DNA from: Rehmannia glutinosa
Taxonomy: Eukaryota; Streptophyta; Magnoliopsida; Lamiales; Orobanchaceae
Length of the DNA stretch: 64,000 bases
Assembly: GCA_016081115.2 (NCBI GenBank)
Contig: JABTTQ020001804.1
Location: 124,001 to 188,000, forward strand
Direction: 5' to 3'
Shown here: positions 1 through 11,873 of the stretch, piece after piece
How positions within the stretch are numbered: the first letter of the stretch is position 1
How the letters are laid out: each line of letters starts with the position of its first letter
Notes under the pieces: model-generated
Databases searched by the model: none
What the model saw: the letters and a program-made list of their open reading frames with translations, nothing else
What the model was told of the DNA's origin: nothing
Position numbers and translations under genes: made by a program

Positions 1-60
1 TTACCCTATTCTATAAACTACACCGTACACTTGCGGTGACTAATACAATTTTTGCGGTGA
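1..60 (+). repeat. Truncated LTR fragment (Athila-related)
   Basis: The first 40 bases are the reverse complement of the block shared by both Athila LTRs near 8930 and 20200 (the stretch containing CCGCAAGTGTACG followed by TATAGAATAGGG). This suggests the edge of a related LTR in the opposite orientation, cut by the window boundary. Only this short match supports it. Confidence 0.35.
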
Positions 61-424
61 ACTTGCTTACCCACTTGGATAGCATCTCATTTCCCCTCTT
101 GAATGAAAATTTGATTGTTTCGAACAAATCGCAGTAGGAAGTTTTGAACTGATTTCGTATATATTCTAAAACAAATTCATATATGCTGCTAAACAATAAC
201 TAATGATTTCACATTTCCCCACTGTAGAAAACTAAAGCTAGGTTTGGACAATTGGATTGATTTAAGTGACTGATTCAGTTATTAAGGAAACATTTATATT
301 TTATCTTTAAATAATATAATTTTTCACGTTTTTTTTTACTAGTAAGGTGCACGTGCGTTGCATGTGAACCATATCTATTTTTTAAAAATTAATTTAAATA
401 TTACTAATTAATTTAATTTAATTG
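61..424. other. AT-rich intergenic DNA, nothing recognised
   Basis: No convincing coding frame, RNA gene or complete repeat was seen. A GTGCACGTGC palindromic stretch lies near 348-357. The segment ends at the AAACT target duplication of the copia element. Confidence 0.5.
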
Positions 425-429
425 AAACT

Positions 430-1630
430 TGTTGGAATTGGTCTTTGATAAATGGGGTGTTTACCCGATTTTGACCAATTAATTAAGTGGTTTCCATTTG
501 TGAAAAATGGAATTAAATTATTAGTAAAAATTCTACTAAGAGAGTAGATGAGAATGGCATTTGGAATTTCTCAAAACCGATTCCGGGTGAATGAGAAATT
601 AATGCAAGAAGTTAGCCACTTAATACAAATAAATGGTATGGAAAATGGAAAATGTGGGGGAGGAGAGATGCTCCATCCCACATAGGAAAAATGAGGTAAA
701 GTTGCACACTTTATTTATCCCAAGTTGGACAAATGGGTTTGGGCCCTTGGGGGCACCAAAGTTTTTAAAGGGGAGAGGACCTACATGCTTGTGGGTTTGG
801 TCAGCACACACAGCGCCGCCACGCCGGCTCGCTCGGCTCGGCCGCCGGGTCGTGGGCCGTGGGCTTGGGCTTGGGCTTGGGCTTGGGCTTGGGCTTGGGC
901 TTCAAGGCCCTTTATTCTTTTTGGACCAAAAACTAAAACTTTAAAATATTTAATTAATTTTTGTAATTAATTAAATAGATTTAATTAATTTTTGTAATTA
1001 ATTAAAAGAGTTCAACCGGAAAAACTTTCGGCCCATGCGCAGAGCACGCCCGTGCGGTCGGGTCGTCTACCGCCGAGAGTTTGCCGCTTACACGCACGCA
1101 CGGGCGCGCACGCGTCGTGCGTCGGGTCGTGGCTTTGGTGCCGAAAGTTTGAGCATCGCAAGACGGGCAGCGACACGCCCCGTGCGTCTCCCAGCCGTGC
1201 TCCCCTGCAGAAAAAGTGCCATTCGATGCAAAAAGGTGTCTTTTCGAGCCAAAAGACATGTTCCTTCCATAGGCGTCTAAAGCCTATAAAATTCGATCCC
1301 TGGTGACGGAAAAAACACACGAAAGAGACGAAAATAATCAGATAACATTAATCGAGCATTGCATTTTTGCATCTTGCCTTTTTCCTCCTTCAAAGCTTGA
1401 AAGTACGAACTTTTTGTTGTTCGCCGTGTTTCGAGTTTCCAAGTCTTTGTAAACTCGAGACGTAAAAGTCGTTGTATCTTAGAGACGAACGCGGAAGCGT
1501 AAGCACTCGGTGTACGGGGCGTTTTCGTCTTGCGGAGACTGATTCGAAATCAGGCCTCGACTTAAACCATACACTATATCCAGCCATTTTCTTCAAACAA
1601 AAACCATACACCGAAATATTTTACCCAACA
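430..1630 (+). repeat. 5' LTR of the copia element
   Basis: This 1201-bp direct repeat pairs with 6105-7261. It holds a hexanucleotide run (GGGCTT, about seven units, near 861-902) where the 3' LTR has only two or three units. It also has a duplicated AT-rich block (TTAATTTTTGTAATTAATTA, near 951-1005) that is single in the 3' LTR. A GC-rich palindromic zone rich in CACGCCCGTGC-like words lies at about 1030-1200. Confidence 0.93.
1285..1290 (+). promoter_or_regulatory. Putative TATA box of the copia LTR
   Basis: TATAAA within CCTATAAAATTCG, conserved at 6915-6920 in the 3' LTR, about 345 bases before the LTR end. It is the best candidate for the retrotransposon core promoter. Position and conservation are the only evidence. 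Confidence 0.45.
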
Positions 1631-1674
1631 ATCGCAAGACGAAAAATCGTTATTCCTACGTTTCGTTGAAGACG

Positions 1675-2575
1675 ATGGCATCGATTCGATCGTTCACACC
1701 CATGGTCTTGCTCGCTCCCGCCACGGCGAAAAGCCGCCCAAGTTTTCAGTGCGGTGCCGACTTCAAGCGTTGGCAATGAGAAGATGTTGTTCTACTCACT
1801 ACTTTGGGGTTGGCTCGTTTCCTAAAGGGCGACCCCCTACTGCCGTTGAAGAAGACGAAGTTGACAACAACCGAGAATGTTGTGGATGCTTGGCATAACG
1901 GCGATTTTCTATGTCGCAACACGTCTTGAACGGGCTAGACGACACTCTCTACAATGTCTATAGCACGTTCAAGGCGCCCAAGGAATTGTGGCAATCCTTG
2001 GAGAAGAAATACAAGACGGAAGATGCGGCCTGACAAAGAAATTTGTTATCGGCAAATTCTTGGAGTACAAGATGGTTGACACCAAGACGGTGATCGGCCA
2101 AGTTCAGAGATTCAAATCATCCTTCACGACTTAGTGTCGAAGGGATGCTTTTGAATGAATCCTTTCAAGTGGCGCAATTATCGAAAAGTTGCCGCCATTG
2201 TGGAAGGACTTCAAAAACTACCTCAAGCACAAGCGCAAAGAGATGGGGCTTGAGGATCGATTGTTCGGCCGCATCGAAGAAGACAACCGGAAATCGAGAA
2301 GTTAAAACCATAAAACGGAATGGAGGCTAAGGCAATCAATCTTGCCGAGTCGAGCACTAGCAAGAAACGTAAGCACTCAGGGAAGGAGAAAGGCAAGGCC
2401 AAAAAGTTCAAGGAAATTGCTACAATTGTGGCAAACCGAACCACATGGCGAAGGATTGCCGACACCCAAAGAAGGGCAATCAAGGTGGCAACCAACAAGC
2501 GATGTGACGGAGGACAAGTCGGTTCCAATAGACTTGTCGGAGCTCGATCTCTCCATTGTTGTGTTTGAAGCCGAT
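1675..2575 (+). pseudogene. copia gag (capsid/nucleocapsid), broken
   Basis: Gag would form the virus-like particle of the element. The reading starts at the first ATG after the 5' LTR (1675). In shifting frames it shows the copia capsid region with a recognisable LYNVYSTFKAPKELW stretch near 1950-1990, then a CCHC zinc knuckle (CYNCGKPNHMAKDC, 2418-2459) that would bind RNA. Frame changes occur around 1790-1830, 2030 and 2110-2290, so no intact product is possible. It continues into the protease region without an obvious separate start, as expected of a single gag-pol polyprotein. Confidence 0.85.
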
Positions 2576-2589
2576 ATGGTGGATAACCC

Positions 2590-3960
2590 GAGGAGTGGTG
2601 GATAGATACCGGGGCTACTCGTCACATTTGTGCCGATAAGGAGATGTTCTCCTCCTACACTCCGATTAATGGAAGAAAGTTGTTCATGGGGAACTCCTCG
2701 ACTTCCAACATCGTTGGGCTTGGAAAGGTGGTGCTCAAGATGACTTAGGGAAGGAGCTTACGCTTGTAGATGTCTTTGCATGTCCCGGACATCCGCAAGA
2801 ACTTGGTTTCCGGTCCGTTGCTTAGCAAGGCGGATTTAGGCTAGTGTTTGAGTCCGATAAGTTTGTAATGACCAAGAATGGTCAGTTTTTATGTAAAGGT
2901 TACCTTGATAAGGGCCTGTTTAAAATGTCTGTAATGTCTGTTTTCCGCCAAGAGGCGAAGAATAAAAACGTTACTTCTGTTTACTTGTTGGATTGTTCTA
3001 ATTTATGGCATGATAGATTAGGACACGTAAACTTCAACACAATTAAAAGGTTAGTGAATGCGGAATTAATACCTACGTTTAAAACCGATTCACAAGACAA
3101 ATGCGAAATTTGTGTTGAAGCAAAATTAAGGCACCGTTTCATTCGGTACGAGAAGTACCAAACCACTCGAGTTAATTCATACAGATGTGTGTGACTTAAA
3201 ACTTGTGCAAACTCGAGGTGGTAAGAAGTACTTCATAACGTTTATAGACGATTGCACAAGATATTGTTATGTCTATCTTTTGAAAAGCAAAGATGAAGCT
3301 TTAGTAGCTTTTAAAACTTATAAGAATGAAGTTGAAAATCAGCTTAATCGAGAAAATTAAGATGATTCAAGTGATAGAGGCGGAGAGTATGTTGCTCCGT
3401 TTGAAGAATTTTGCTCGGAAGCGGGTATAATTCATCAAACGACTGCACCTTACTCACCTCAATCAAATGGTGTTGCAGAACGCAAAAATCGTACTCTTAA
3501 GGAGATGATGAATGCGATGTTGTTAAGTTCTGGCTTACCCCAAAACTTGTGGGGAAGCCATACTTCTGCGAACTACATTCTTAATAAGATCCCACACAAA
3601 GGTAAAAATGAAACTCCATATGAGTTGTGGAAGGGACGTAAACCGTCATACAAATACCTTAAAGTGTGGGGGTGTTTGGCTAAAGTCGAAGTACCTAAGC
3701 CAAAACAAGTAAGAATCGGTCCGAAGACGATCGATTGTGCTTTCATTGGATATGCTAACAATAGTAGTGCATATCGCTTTTTAGTGCACAAGTCGGCTAT
3801 TCTGATATAAATGAAGGTATGATCATTGAATCAAGGAATCTTTGTATTCTTGAAAATATCTTTCCGAATAAAGAACGAAAGAAGAAAGTTCGAGTAAACG
3901 GACTTATGAAGCCGCAAGGTTACCTCAAAGTGATGATGAAGAGGAACCAAGACGCATAAA
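2590..3960 (+). pseudogene. copia protease and integrase region, broken
   Basis: The retroviral-type aspartic protease is marked by DTGATRHIC (active-site DTGA at 2605-2616). The integrase follows: the HHCC zinc-binding pre-integrase domain (WHDRLGH near 3006, CEIC near 3102), then the catalytic core with the first Asp in FIDDCTRY (about 3240), the second in DRGGEY (about 3373) and the Glu in NGVAERKNR (about 3468-3494). Stops interrupt it near 2745 and 3192, and the frame is broken near 3355-3360. The domain order places integrase upstream of RT, which identifies the Ty1/copia superfamily. Confidence 0.88.
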
Positions 3961-4019
3961 AGGACAAAAGTAGCTAAGTCTTTTGGTCTGATTTTCTAAC
4001 TTATATGTTAGAAAACGAA

Positions 4020-5589
4020 CCCGAACTATTCAAGAAGCGTTGTCAGTCGAAGCTCCTCTCTGGAAAGAAGCTATCAATAATGAGATAGATTCCATCATGC
4101 AAAATCACACTTGGGAGTTGGTTGATCTCCCGCCGGGTTGCAAGCCTTTGGGATGCAAGTGGATCCTTAAAAGGAAGTATAAAGCAGATGGATCTATTGA
4201 CAAGTATAAAGCCCGATTGGTAGCTAAAGGGTTTAGACAAAAGGAGGGATATGATTTCTTCGATACATATTCTCTGTCACGAGGATTACGTCCATTCGTG
4301 TTCTCATTGCTATTATGACTTTGCATAACCTTGAGATACATCAAATGGACGTTAAAACCGCCTTCTTGAATGGGGAACTTGAAGAGGAAATTTATATGGA
4401 ACAACCCGAGGGGTACATTGCACCGGTCAAGAGCGAAAGGTGTGTAAACTTGTTAAGTCACTTTATGGACTAAAACAAGCACCTAAGCAATGGTACGAAA
4501 AGTTTGACTCGACTATGAAGTCAAACGGTTTCAAGATCAATGAATGTGACAAGTGCGTCTACATTAAAGGTACTACAAATGATTACGTCATAGTATGCCT
4601 TTATGTAGATGATATGTTGATTATGGGAAGTAGTCATGATTTAATCATGAAGACTAAGAACATGTTAAAGAAGAACTTTGACATGAAAGATATGGGATTA
4701 TCTGATGTTATATTAGGGATTAAAATCTCTAGAACTTCAGATGGAATTGTCTTGTCACAGTCCCATTATGTCGAAAGCATACTCAAAAGGTTTAATGCTT
4801 TTGATAGTCCTCCGGCTAAGACACCTGTAGATCTAAGTCTACACTTGGCCAAGAATAGAGGCGAACAGTTTCTCAATTTGGAATATGCAAGGGTAATTGG
4901 CGATCGATGTACTTAACGAATTGTACACGTCCAGACATTGCATATTCAGTGAGTAAACTAAGTAGGTTCACAAGTAACCCAAGTACGGATCACTGGAAAG
5001 CCGTGACAAGGGTACTTAGATATTTAAAGTATACCATGAACTATGGAATACTTTATACAAGATATCCAGCAGTATTAGAAGGATACTGTGATGCCAATTG
5101 GATATCAGACACAAAAGACTCCAAGTCCACAAGTGGATTTGTTTTCACAATAGGTGGAGGAGCGGTGTCATGGAAGTCTTCTAAGCAGACGTGCATAGCT
5201 CGATCCACTATGGAATCCGAGTTCATTGCTTTGGATAAAGCTGGAGAAGAAGCAGAATGGCTTAGAAACTTCTTAGAGGATATTCCTTGTTGGAATAAGC
5301 CTGTACTTTCTTTGTTATGATACCTTTGTGATAGTCAATCGGAATCGGAAGGGCACAAAGCAAAGAGTATGTATAATGGTAAGTCTAGACATATACGTCG
5401 GAGACACAATACCATTAGACAGTTGATTTGAATGGGGTTATTTCGGTTGACTACGTGAAGTCAAAGGAAAACCTTGCGGATCCGCTTACAAAAGGCATAA
5501 ATCGAGATCAGTTGTATAAAGCTGTTAAGGGGAATGGGTTTAAAATCCACAACTTAAAGAATGTTCATAGCGGTAACCCAACCTTGTGA
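4020..5589 (+). pseudogene. copia reverse transcriptase-RNase H, broken
   Basis: RT begins at the conserved copia WKEAINNEIDSI block, followed by CKWILKRKYKADG. It carries the polymerase motif YVDD at 4602-4613, preceded by VKSLYGLKQAPKQWY. RNase H is seen from about 5075 (GYCDANW...STSGFVF) through the SKQTCIARSTMESE block to LADPLTKG near 5480 and a natural stop at 5587-5589. Frames change near 4260-4320, 4430, 4905 and 5315, so the enzyme is dead. The sequence remains close enough to the family that every motif is readable, which implies moderate age. Confidence 0.9.
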
Positions 5590-6104
5590 ATTGGAGATCC
5601 CAAGACCTTGGTTCAATGGGACAACTAAGTTATGAATGTTCAAATTTGAACACTTGGAAAATGTGTTAGCTCATTCTCGATACATCCAAGTGTATTTAAA
5701 CCTTTTTGAATGTGGTGAGGTTAAGTTTAAGACTTTTAATGATTCCTATACCGAAAGGTGGAGTATTGCAGATACTCTTCAATAGGAGATCACCTATATA
5801 AGTGAGAAGTAATGGCGCTTCAAATGAAACACTTATGAATCTAAGATATGGTCCAGGGCGAAATGGACTCAACGTGAGAACAACAAGTGTTAGAGTTGTT
5901 ATTGTGTAAATCTTGTTGTCTTGGTTTACACAAAGCGGTGAGTAGTTCAAGACATCGCGTCACTAAGCGGCTAGTAAATCCGATAGTACTTTACTAAGGA
6001 AGGTTCAAAGCCACAAGCTACCTATCTCGATGCAATAACGATTCGCCGAGACTTTCAAGCTTAATCGCATACACGCATGCATTAATTTCATTCATGTGGG
6101 GGAT
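5590..6104 (+). other. copia 3' untranslated region and polypurine tract
   Basis: Non-coding sequence between the RNase H stop and the 3' LTR. The last bases (CATGTGGGGGAT, up to 6104) form the polypurine tract expected to prime plus-strand synthesis. No additional ORF was recognised. Confidence 0.7.
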
Positions 6105-7261
6105 TGTTGGAATTGGTCTTTGATAAATGGGGTGTTGACCCGATTTTGACCAATTATTTAAGTGGTTTCCATTTGTGAAAAATGGAATTAAATTATTAGT
6201 AAAAATTCTACTAAGAGAGTAGATGAGAATGGCATTTGGAATTTCTCAAAACCGATTAGGGTGAATGAGAAATTAATGCAAAAGTTAGCCACTTAATACA
6301 AATAAATGGTATGGAAAATGGAAAATGTGGGGGAGGAGAGATGCTCCATCCCACATAGGAAAAAGGAGGTAAAGTTGCACACTTTATTTATCCCAAGTTG
6401 GACAAATGGGTTTGGGCCCTTGGGGGCACCAAAGTTTTTAAAGGGGAGAGGACCTACATGCTTTGTGGGTTTGGTCAGCACACACGCCGCGCCGCCCGGG
6501 CCGGCTCGGCTCGGCTCGGCCGGCCCGGTCCGGTCGTGGGGGTCGTGGGCGTGGGCTTGGGCTTGGGCTTCAAGGCCCTTTATTCTTTTTGGACCAAAAC
6601 CTTTAAAATATTTAATTAATTTTTGTAATTAATTAAAAGAGTTCAATCTGGGAAAAACTTTCGGCCCAAGCGCGGGCAGTGAGCACGCCCGTGCGGTCGG
6701 GTCGTGCTACTCGCCGAGAGTTTGCCGCCTACACGCACGGGCGGCGCACGCCCGTGCGTGCCTGGGTCGTCTTGGGTGCCGAAAGTTTGAGCATGCGCGC
6801 GGGCGGCGCACGCCGCCTGCGTCCAGCCGTGCTCCCCTGCAGTGCAGTGCGTCATTCGTGCAAAAGGTGTCTCGAGCCAAAAGACATGTTCCTTCCATAC
6901 GGGCGTCTAAAGCCTATAAAATTCGATCCCTGGTGATTTGAAAAAACACACGAAAAGAGACGAAAATAATCGATAACATTAATCGAGCATTGCATTTTTG
7001 CATCTTGCCCTTTTCCTCCTTCAAAGCTTGAAAGTTCGAACTTTTTGTTGTTCGCCGTGTTTCGAGTTTCCAAGTGCTGTAAACTCGAGACGTAAAAGTC
7101 GTTGTATCTTAGAGACGAACGCCGGAACCGTAAGCACTCGGTGTACGGGGCGTTTTCGTCTTGCGGAGACTGATTCGAAATCAGGCCTCGACTTAAACCA
7201 TACACTATATCCAGCCATTTTCTTCAAACAGAAACCATACACCGAAATATTTTTCCCAACA
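6105..7261 (+). repeat. 3' LTR of the copia element
   Basis: This 1157-bp copy of the 5' LTR has the same TGTTGG/CCCAACA ends. Differences from the 5' LTR are concentrated in the GC-rich zone (about 6480-6560 and 6660-6860), in the shorter GGGCTT run, and in the loss of one AT-rich duplicate. A TATAAA is at 6915-6920. The right flank is AAACT. Confidence 0.93.
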
Positions 7262-7266
7262 AAACT

Positions 7267-8090
7267 TTCTTGTTGTAATTAATTTATGGTCTTCAAGTAT
7301 TTTAGTTACGCAGAATATCTATTACACCGTTGTTCCAATATTTTTAGTTATCCCATTGGCCATTGGTGTACCTCTAAAAGTTATCCAAAATTGTGAATTA
7401 CTTTTTTGTCATGAAAATTAATAAGGGTGTTGTAGTCTAATTTACTTTCATATAGATATTCATACTTTTCAGGGTAAAGTAAGTATAGATAAAAGATTAA
7501 TCATTACGAATCATCTTGGACTGACATATATTTTGTGATAGAATCCCTCCAACGCCACCGAAGGATAACATCTTCTACTAAAATCTATTTTCACATCAAA
7601 CACATGTATATTCTTCTTATTTGCTTAAAAATAAAATCAGAAATTTTCTTATGTTAGAATGCATCCAGAATTCCTATTTTTGGAAAGAGTAGTCACAAAT
7701 CACGAATTAATTACGAAGAATGCCACTATATACTACTCCTTGGACATCCAAAATATTTGTGCTATGGTCGCTATGTCTTTTGCTGCAAATGAGAAGGCTG
7801 GAAGCTTGTCAATGAAAGCCCTCTCAAACTCTTAGACATGATATTTAAGATAGTGATCCAATATAGTGACTTGCATGAACTTATTTGGATCAACCTGACC
7901 AAGTCATTCAATATAATTAAGATGTGTGCTCTTTTTGTCAACACCATGCCCCTGTGGATATTATTTAACAGCATCACTTTTTCCTTGAAATCAAAGTCCT
8001 AGAGATAATACATGGGAAACAAAATAAAATTCTTATGCCCAACCACACGGGATTGGATTTCCAAAATATTTAATGATTTAGCTATTTAAC
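7267..8090. other. Intergenic DNA with a possible coding relic
   Basis: Mostly AT-rich sequence without repeats. On the minus strand at about 7737-7990, one frame reads several short protein-like segments (for example FERAFIDKLPAFSFAAKD) separated by stops. This may be a dead gene fragment, but I cannot assign it to a family. Confidence 0.3.
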
Positions 8091-8200
8091 GTATTCAAAC
8101 CCTGGTCAACATCTTTACAAAGGGTGGGGTTCGAACCCTGGTCAACATCTTTACAAAGGGTAAGCAATACCACTTGAGCTATAAGCTCGTGGAGCAGTTT
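8091..8200 (-). repeat. tRNA-derived SINE-like head with internal duplication
   Basis: On the minus strand there is a polymerase III A-box-like word TAGCTCAAGTGG (8170-8181), followed about 30 bp later by a near-perfect B box GGTTCGAACCC (within 8126-8138). The order and spacing are typical of tRNA-derived SINEs. The B-box segment and its neighbour (CCCTTTGTAAAGATGTTGAC) are duplicated in tandem (8091-8125 and 8128-8161). No cloverleaf can be drawn, so this is not a tRNA gene. No clear tail or target duplication was seen. Confidence 0.5.
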
Positions 8201-8401
8201 ACAGAATATGGAAATTGGGATATTTTCTTCAAATATGATTCACATGCGACTAATATGATTTTGCATTTAGAGAGTGTTTGCAAAAGCTTCTGCTTGGGTG
8301 AATATCTGTAAGGTTTCTATTTTGTACTTTTTTTAACTAAATTTTATTTTGTATTGTTACATGTACATTTTCTAATAGTTTTATGAATTCTATCTCCTGC
8401 A

Positions 8402-8903
8402 TTTAGAGATGAGAACATCCTCGTGTGGAACCATCCCGGTTTGTAACCGAATAGAATAGGACAGAGAATCCCTGGTTAATTCGGGTATGAGAGCAGAGAT
8501 GGGTATTCTCTGCTTCTCTAGAATCAAGGATTAGAAATGGATGATATTTATATCCCCATCCCACTTTGTATTCCGATTATATATAAAATGGGGATTCTAA
8601 TTTTAAATGTACATTGAATATCAAACATGTTGATAAATTAAAAAATAATTTTTATTAACATGAAAAGTATGTTAATAAGTAAAATAATTTTCTATAAATA
8701 AAATACTATTATGAGTATAATTTCATATTAAATAAATATTAATTTTCTTCTTACATAAATATATATAATTCTATGTATTTTATATATGTGATATATAAAA
8801 TTTGGATACATATTTTGAGATATGTTCTTCAATTAATTAAAATAAGTGTTTTTAATTGAGTATAATCAATTTAAATATGTTTTTATATAATTATTAAAAA
8901 TAG
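8402..8903. repeat. Left half of AT-rich repeat interrupted by Athila element
   Basis: This segment matches 22201-23275 in patches: a GGATATC/AACATCCCCGAACCATCC-type start, GGTTAATTGG/TTAATTCGG, GCTTCTCTAGAA, GATGATATTTATAT, and at the end ATATAAAATTTGGATACATA and TATAATTATTAAAAATA. The Athila LTR begins immediately after that last motif, and the expected continuation resumes at 21634. The family is unclassified. Confidence 0.6.
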
Positions 8904-10388
8904 TGTTCGCCTATTTTTTTAGCTTCACCGCAAGTGTACGACACAGTATATAGAATAGGGTTAGCAATGTCGAATCCACAGGGATTAATAAATTAATGTA
9001 CTAAGTATTAGATTATAATAGCCTTATTTTTATCTAAACGATCGAACTGTGATCGATTGGTTTTGTTAATACTAAAGCAGAAATTAATCCTAAAATAACA
9101 AAGCAAAGATTGATTGAAAGATCAAGAATGGATGAATGGATGAATGGATTCCTGGGTTATGGTTTCAGTTAATATCCCCCTTTTATTATCAGATTAATCA
9201 AACCAGGGTTAAACGTATTCTTCTCTATAGACCAATCACCAAAGTAATTTACCCTCTCTCTCGAGATGTATGTAAAAGCGTTGATTGGAATATCTATATT
9301 AACATCTCTACTCAACATGAGATATCCAACTCCCAAAAGTTCAAAAGATTGTTAGATCTCACAAATATTCACAGACTTCTCAATCATGCAAGCTATTTGT
9401 GTCAAGTACTCAAGATCTAGTATTGAAACTCATCGGTTAGAATTATGAATCAATACATCAATCAAGTTTAAATCAATGGCCTTTTGATAAAACAGGAATT
9501 AAAGCAAAGTACTTGAATAGAGGAAGAAAACATTAACTTCAATTATCATTAATCACCAAATAAAAGTGTTCATTAACCTACTCCCAAACCCGGGAATCAC
9601 AGTGTTTAGCCAAACATTGAAGATAAACAATTCATAGACAAATTATTCATAATCAAAATCTAACTAATTGAAATAATGATACTATGGAATGAGTGAACTC
9701 GGGGATGATGACGATCTCTCGATCTATCTTCAATCCTCGAAGGTGTGGTTGTGGTCTTGATCGATCTCTCGAAGTTTCCGGTGGAAAACTGCTCTTCTCT
9801 CTGGTTTCTAGGGCAAAAATCAGCGTATCCCTGTTTGTGGCCGCCCCGGGTCTATTTGTACTTCGTTTGCGTCGAAACCTAGTTGAAAACGAATCAAACT
9901 CTGTTTTTTCCGCAGAGGAGCACGGGCCGTGCCATACGGCACGCCCAGCTCGTGCTGGTAGCCGCACAATTTGTTCAGATCACAGAGGGGAACACGGGCC
10001 GTGCTCTTTGGCACGGGCTGCCCGTGCTACATGTCGAACCTTGTGGCCTAATGTCTGGGTTGAGCACGGGTCGTGCTGTATGGCACGGGCTGCCCGTGCT
10101 CACCTGTAGCAACTCGTACTCGGTCGTTTTCTTCCATTTTTTGCCCAGTTCGTCCGACTTCTTCTCGACTCGACTCCAACTTCGTACTTTACATCAAATA
10201 TTGGCGATTGCAATGCTCCGAATTATTGCCAAAATGCTACAATTATCGATAATTTCTTACAAAACGAGCAAAGCGTAATCCTTTTCCACAAAACATGAAT
10301 ATAACCCTATTTACTCATATAATGCATGCATATCAACACATTCTAGCCAAGATTAAGCCCAAAATACATGCAAAATACATGTCAATCA
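8904..10388 (-). repeat. 3' LTR of the Athila element
   Basis: A 1485-bp direct repeat of 20177-21633. Reading the plus strand it begins TGTTCGCC and ends GTCAATCA. It contains three palindromic GC-rich cassettes at about 9918-10110 (AGCACGGGCCGTGC ... GGCACGGGCTGCCCGTGC) which give spurious ORFs on both strands. The adjoining CCCCCAAACTTAAACTG (10390-10406) is the complement of the polypurine tract. Confidence 0.9.
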
Positions 10389-11815
10389 AACCCCCAAACT
10401 TAAACTGTTGACAGTCCCGGTCAACACTTTATAAACAAGACAACACAAATGGGGTACAGAAGAGCAACTCAAGAACACCGCATCACAATTCATGTCATAT
10501 ATCCATAGACATCAAGCACAAACCAACCAAGTTTCAAAAAGCTAACACGGAGCACAAGTCTATAAAAATCATGGTAAAACATTTCAAATCACGCCTCTCA
10601 GGGATAAAGTGTGTACTCTACTCACTAGAATAATAAAGGACGTGTATTCGCTCAAGTCATATCAATGTTAAAGAATTACCATATGCTTGCAAATCGTCTC
10701 ACATCTCCGCCACTCGTTTGTATGCAATTCACAGATCAGAAAGGACTTTGTTTATGGTTGTAATGAAGGCTCTTTGGTTAAGGTAGGGAAATATGGATAA
10801 AGTGACTCAACTCGAGTGTATAGATTGGTAAGCACATCGTTTTTCTCAAGCAATTTTCGAATACATATCAACTATGTACTCCCAATCGCCTTATATCCTA
10901 TCACCTCTCTATTTCTCCCTTCTTTTTCATACAAATCATTCACATTCACCTTACATCATAATTTCCAGCCTATTTTCACTTATGTTCGACTAACTGGTTG
11001 CAGTCGATATTTTTTTTTTCGACTCTCCGTGAGTATTCTTCTTTTTTCCTTCTTTTCTTTTATTCCCAATCACCCAATATGTACACATTTTCTACTTCTC
11101 GACACCCATTCATTCAACCCTTTTTTTTCAATCCCTTTGCTCAATGTTATACACTCAAGCTTAGGGTAACAAATATATCAATTTACGGCTTAAGGCTTGA
11201 AATGTGGCTATCAAAAATCAGGCAATAGGCTCAAATTGGCTAACTAGGGAAATCAATTATCAAGGTAGGCAAAAAGGCTTGAAAGGCTTAACAAAAATGG
11301 CCTAAAATCATTTTCATGAATGCATACAATATGTGACTTTGACGGAGATACCAGAGCAAGTTTTAGAATTCAAATCAACATGAATGACACACTCAATCAC
11401 AAACAAGACTGCATACAATGAAAGCAGTAAAGGCTCAAAAAGCTCACAGGCTTGTAAGTGCATAATTCAAAGCATATTAACCATGATCCCAATAAGCACA
11501 TGCTCCATATTAATTATTCTCAACCCGGTCACTCACGCTCAACACCCAATTCAAAACAACATAAACTGCTCAACACATGCTCCCAAGATCAACAAACACA
11601 CAAAAGCGGTCAACTCACTCCCTAATCAACTAAGAAAGCAATAAACGTGCTAAAGCAGTAAACGTGCTAAAATAATGAAAAACAACTAATGCAATGCAAC
11701 TACATGCTCTAAATGCAACTACATGAATGCAAAACGCCACACCTTTCAAAATATTTACTATCTCTCCCCCCCAAACTTGAATGAAATTATAGCGCATAGA
11801 AGAGAAGGTAGAATT
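10389..11815 (-). other. Athila 3' non-coding region
   Basis: Between the 3' LTR and the 3' ORF there is no credible gene. Pyrimidine-rich tracts (about 10860-11140) explain the short ORFs. Blocks such as AAGGACTTTGTTTATGG, GGCTCTTTGGTTAAGG and GAGATACCAGAGCAAG recur in the same order in the relic at 36700-37560, so this region is shared by otherwise divergent Athila-like elements. Confidence 0.6.
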
Positions 11816-11873
11816 TCAAAGAAAAGTGTGGATAGGACCTGGATTACTGTGGGGGTGGCAGCGGAAAGTGGCC

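Larger units (their letters stand above)
430..7261 (+). mobile_element. Full-length Ty1/copia LTR retrotransposon, decayed
   Basis: The element has two LTRs (430-1630 and 6105-7261), each beginning TGTTGG and ending CCCAACA. It is flanked by an exact 5-bp target duplication, AAACT (425-429 and 7262-7266). Between the LTRs lie gag, protease, integrase, reverse transcriptase and RNase H in the order that defines Ty1/copia (integrase before RT), followed by a purine-rich tract (TGTGGGGGA) directly upstream of the 3' LTR. No canonical initiator-Met primer binding site (TGGTATCAGAGC) follows the 5' LTR; the sequence there starts ATCGCAAGACG. Several stops and frameshifts break every coding domain, so the copy is non-functional. 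The lineage within copia is not assigned. Confidence 0.95.

Noticed and set aside
633..970. Plus-strand ORFs in the copia LTR, with runs of repeated WA or GL residues
   Set aside because: They arise from the GGGCTT repeat inside a defined LTR, have no homologous domain and overlap in two frames.
1002..1320. Several overlapping ORFs on both strands
   Set aside because: GC-rich palindromic LTR DNA lacks stops on both strands; no family resemblance.
8119..8200. Possible tRNA gene
   Set aside because: A and B boxes are present, but no acceptor stem or anticodon arm can be formed; a SINE-like head is the better reading.
9653..10278. ORFs of 104-138 codons in the Athila LTR
   Set aside because: They coincide with palindromic cassettes and LTR boundaries; compositional.
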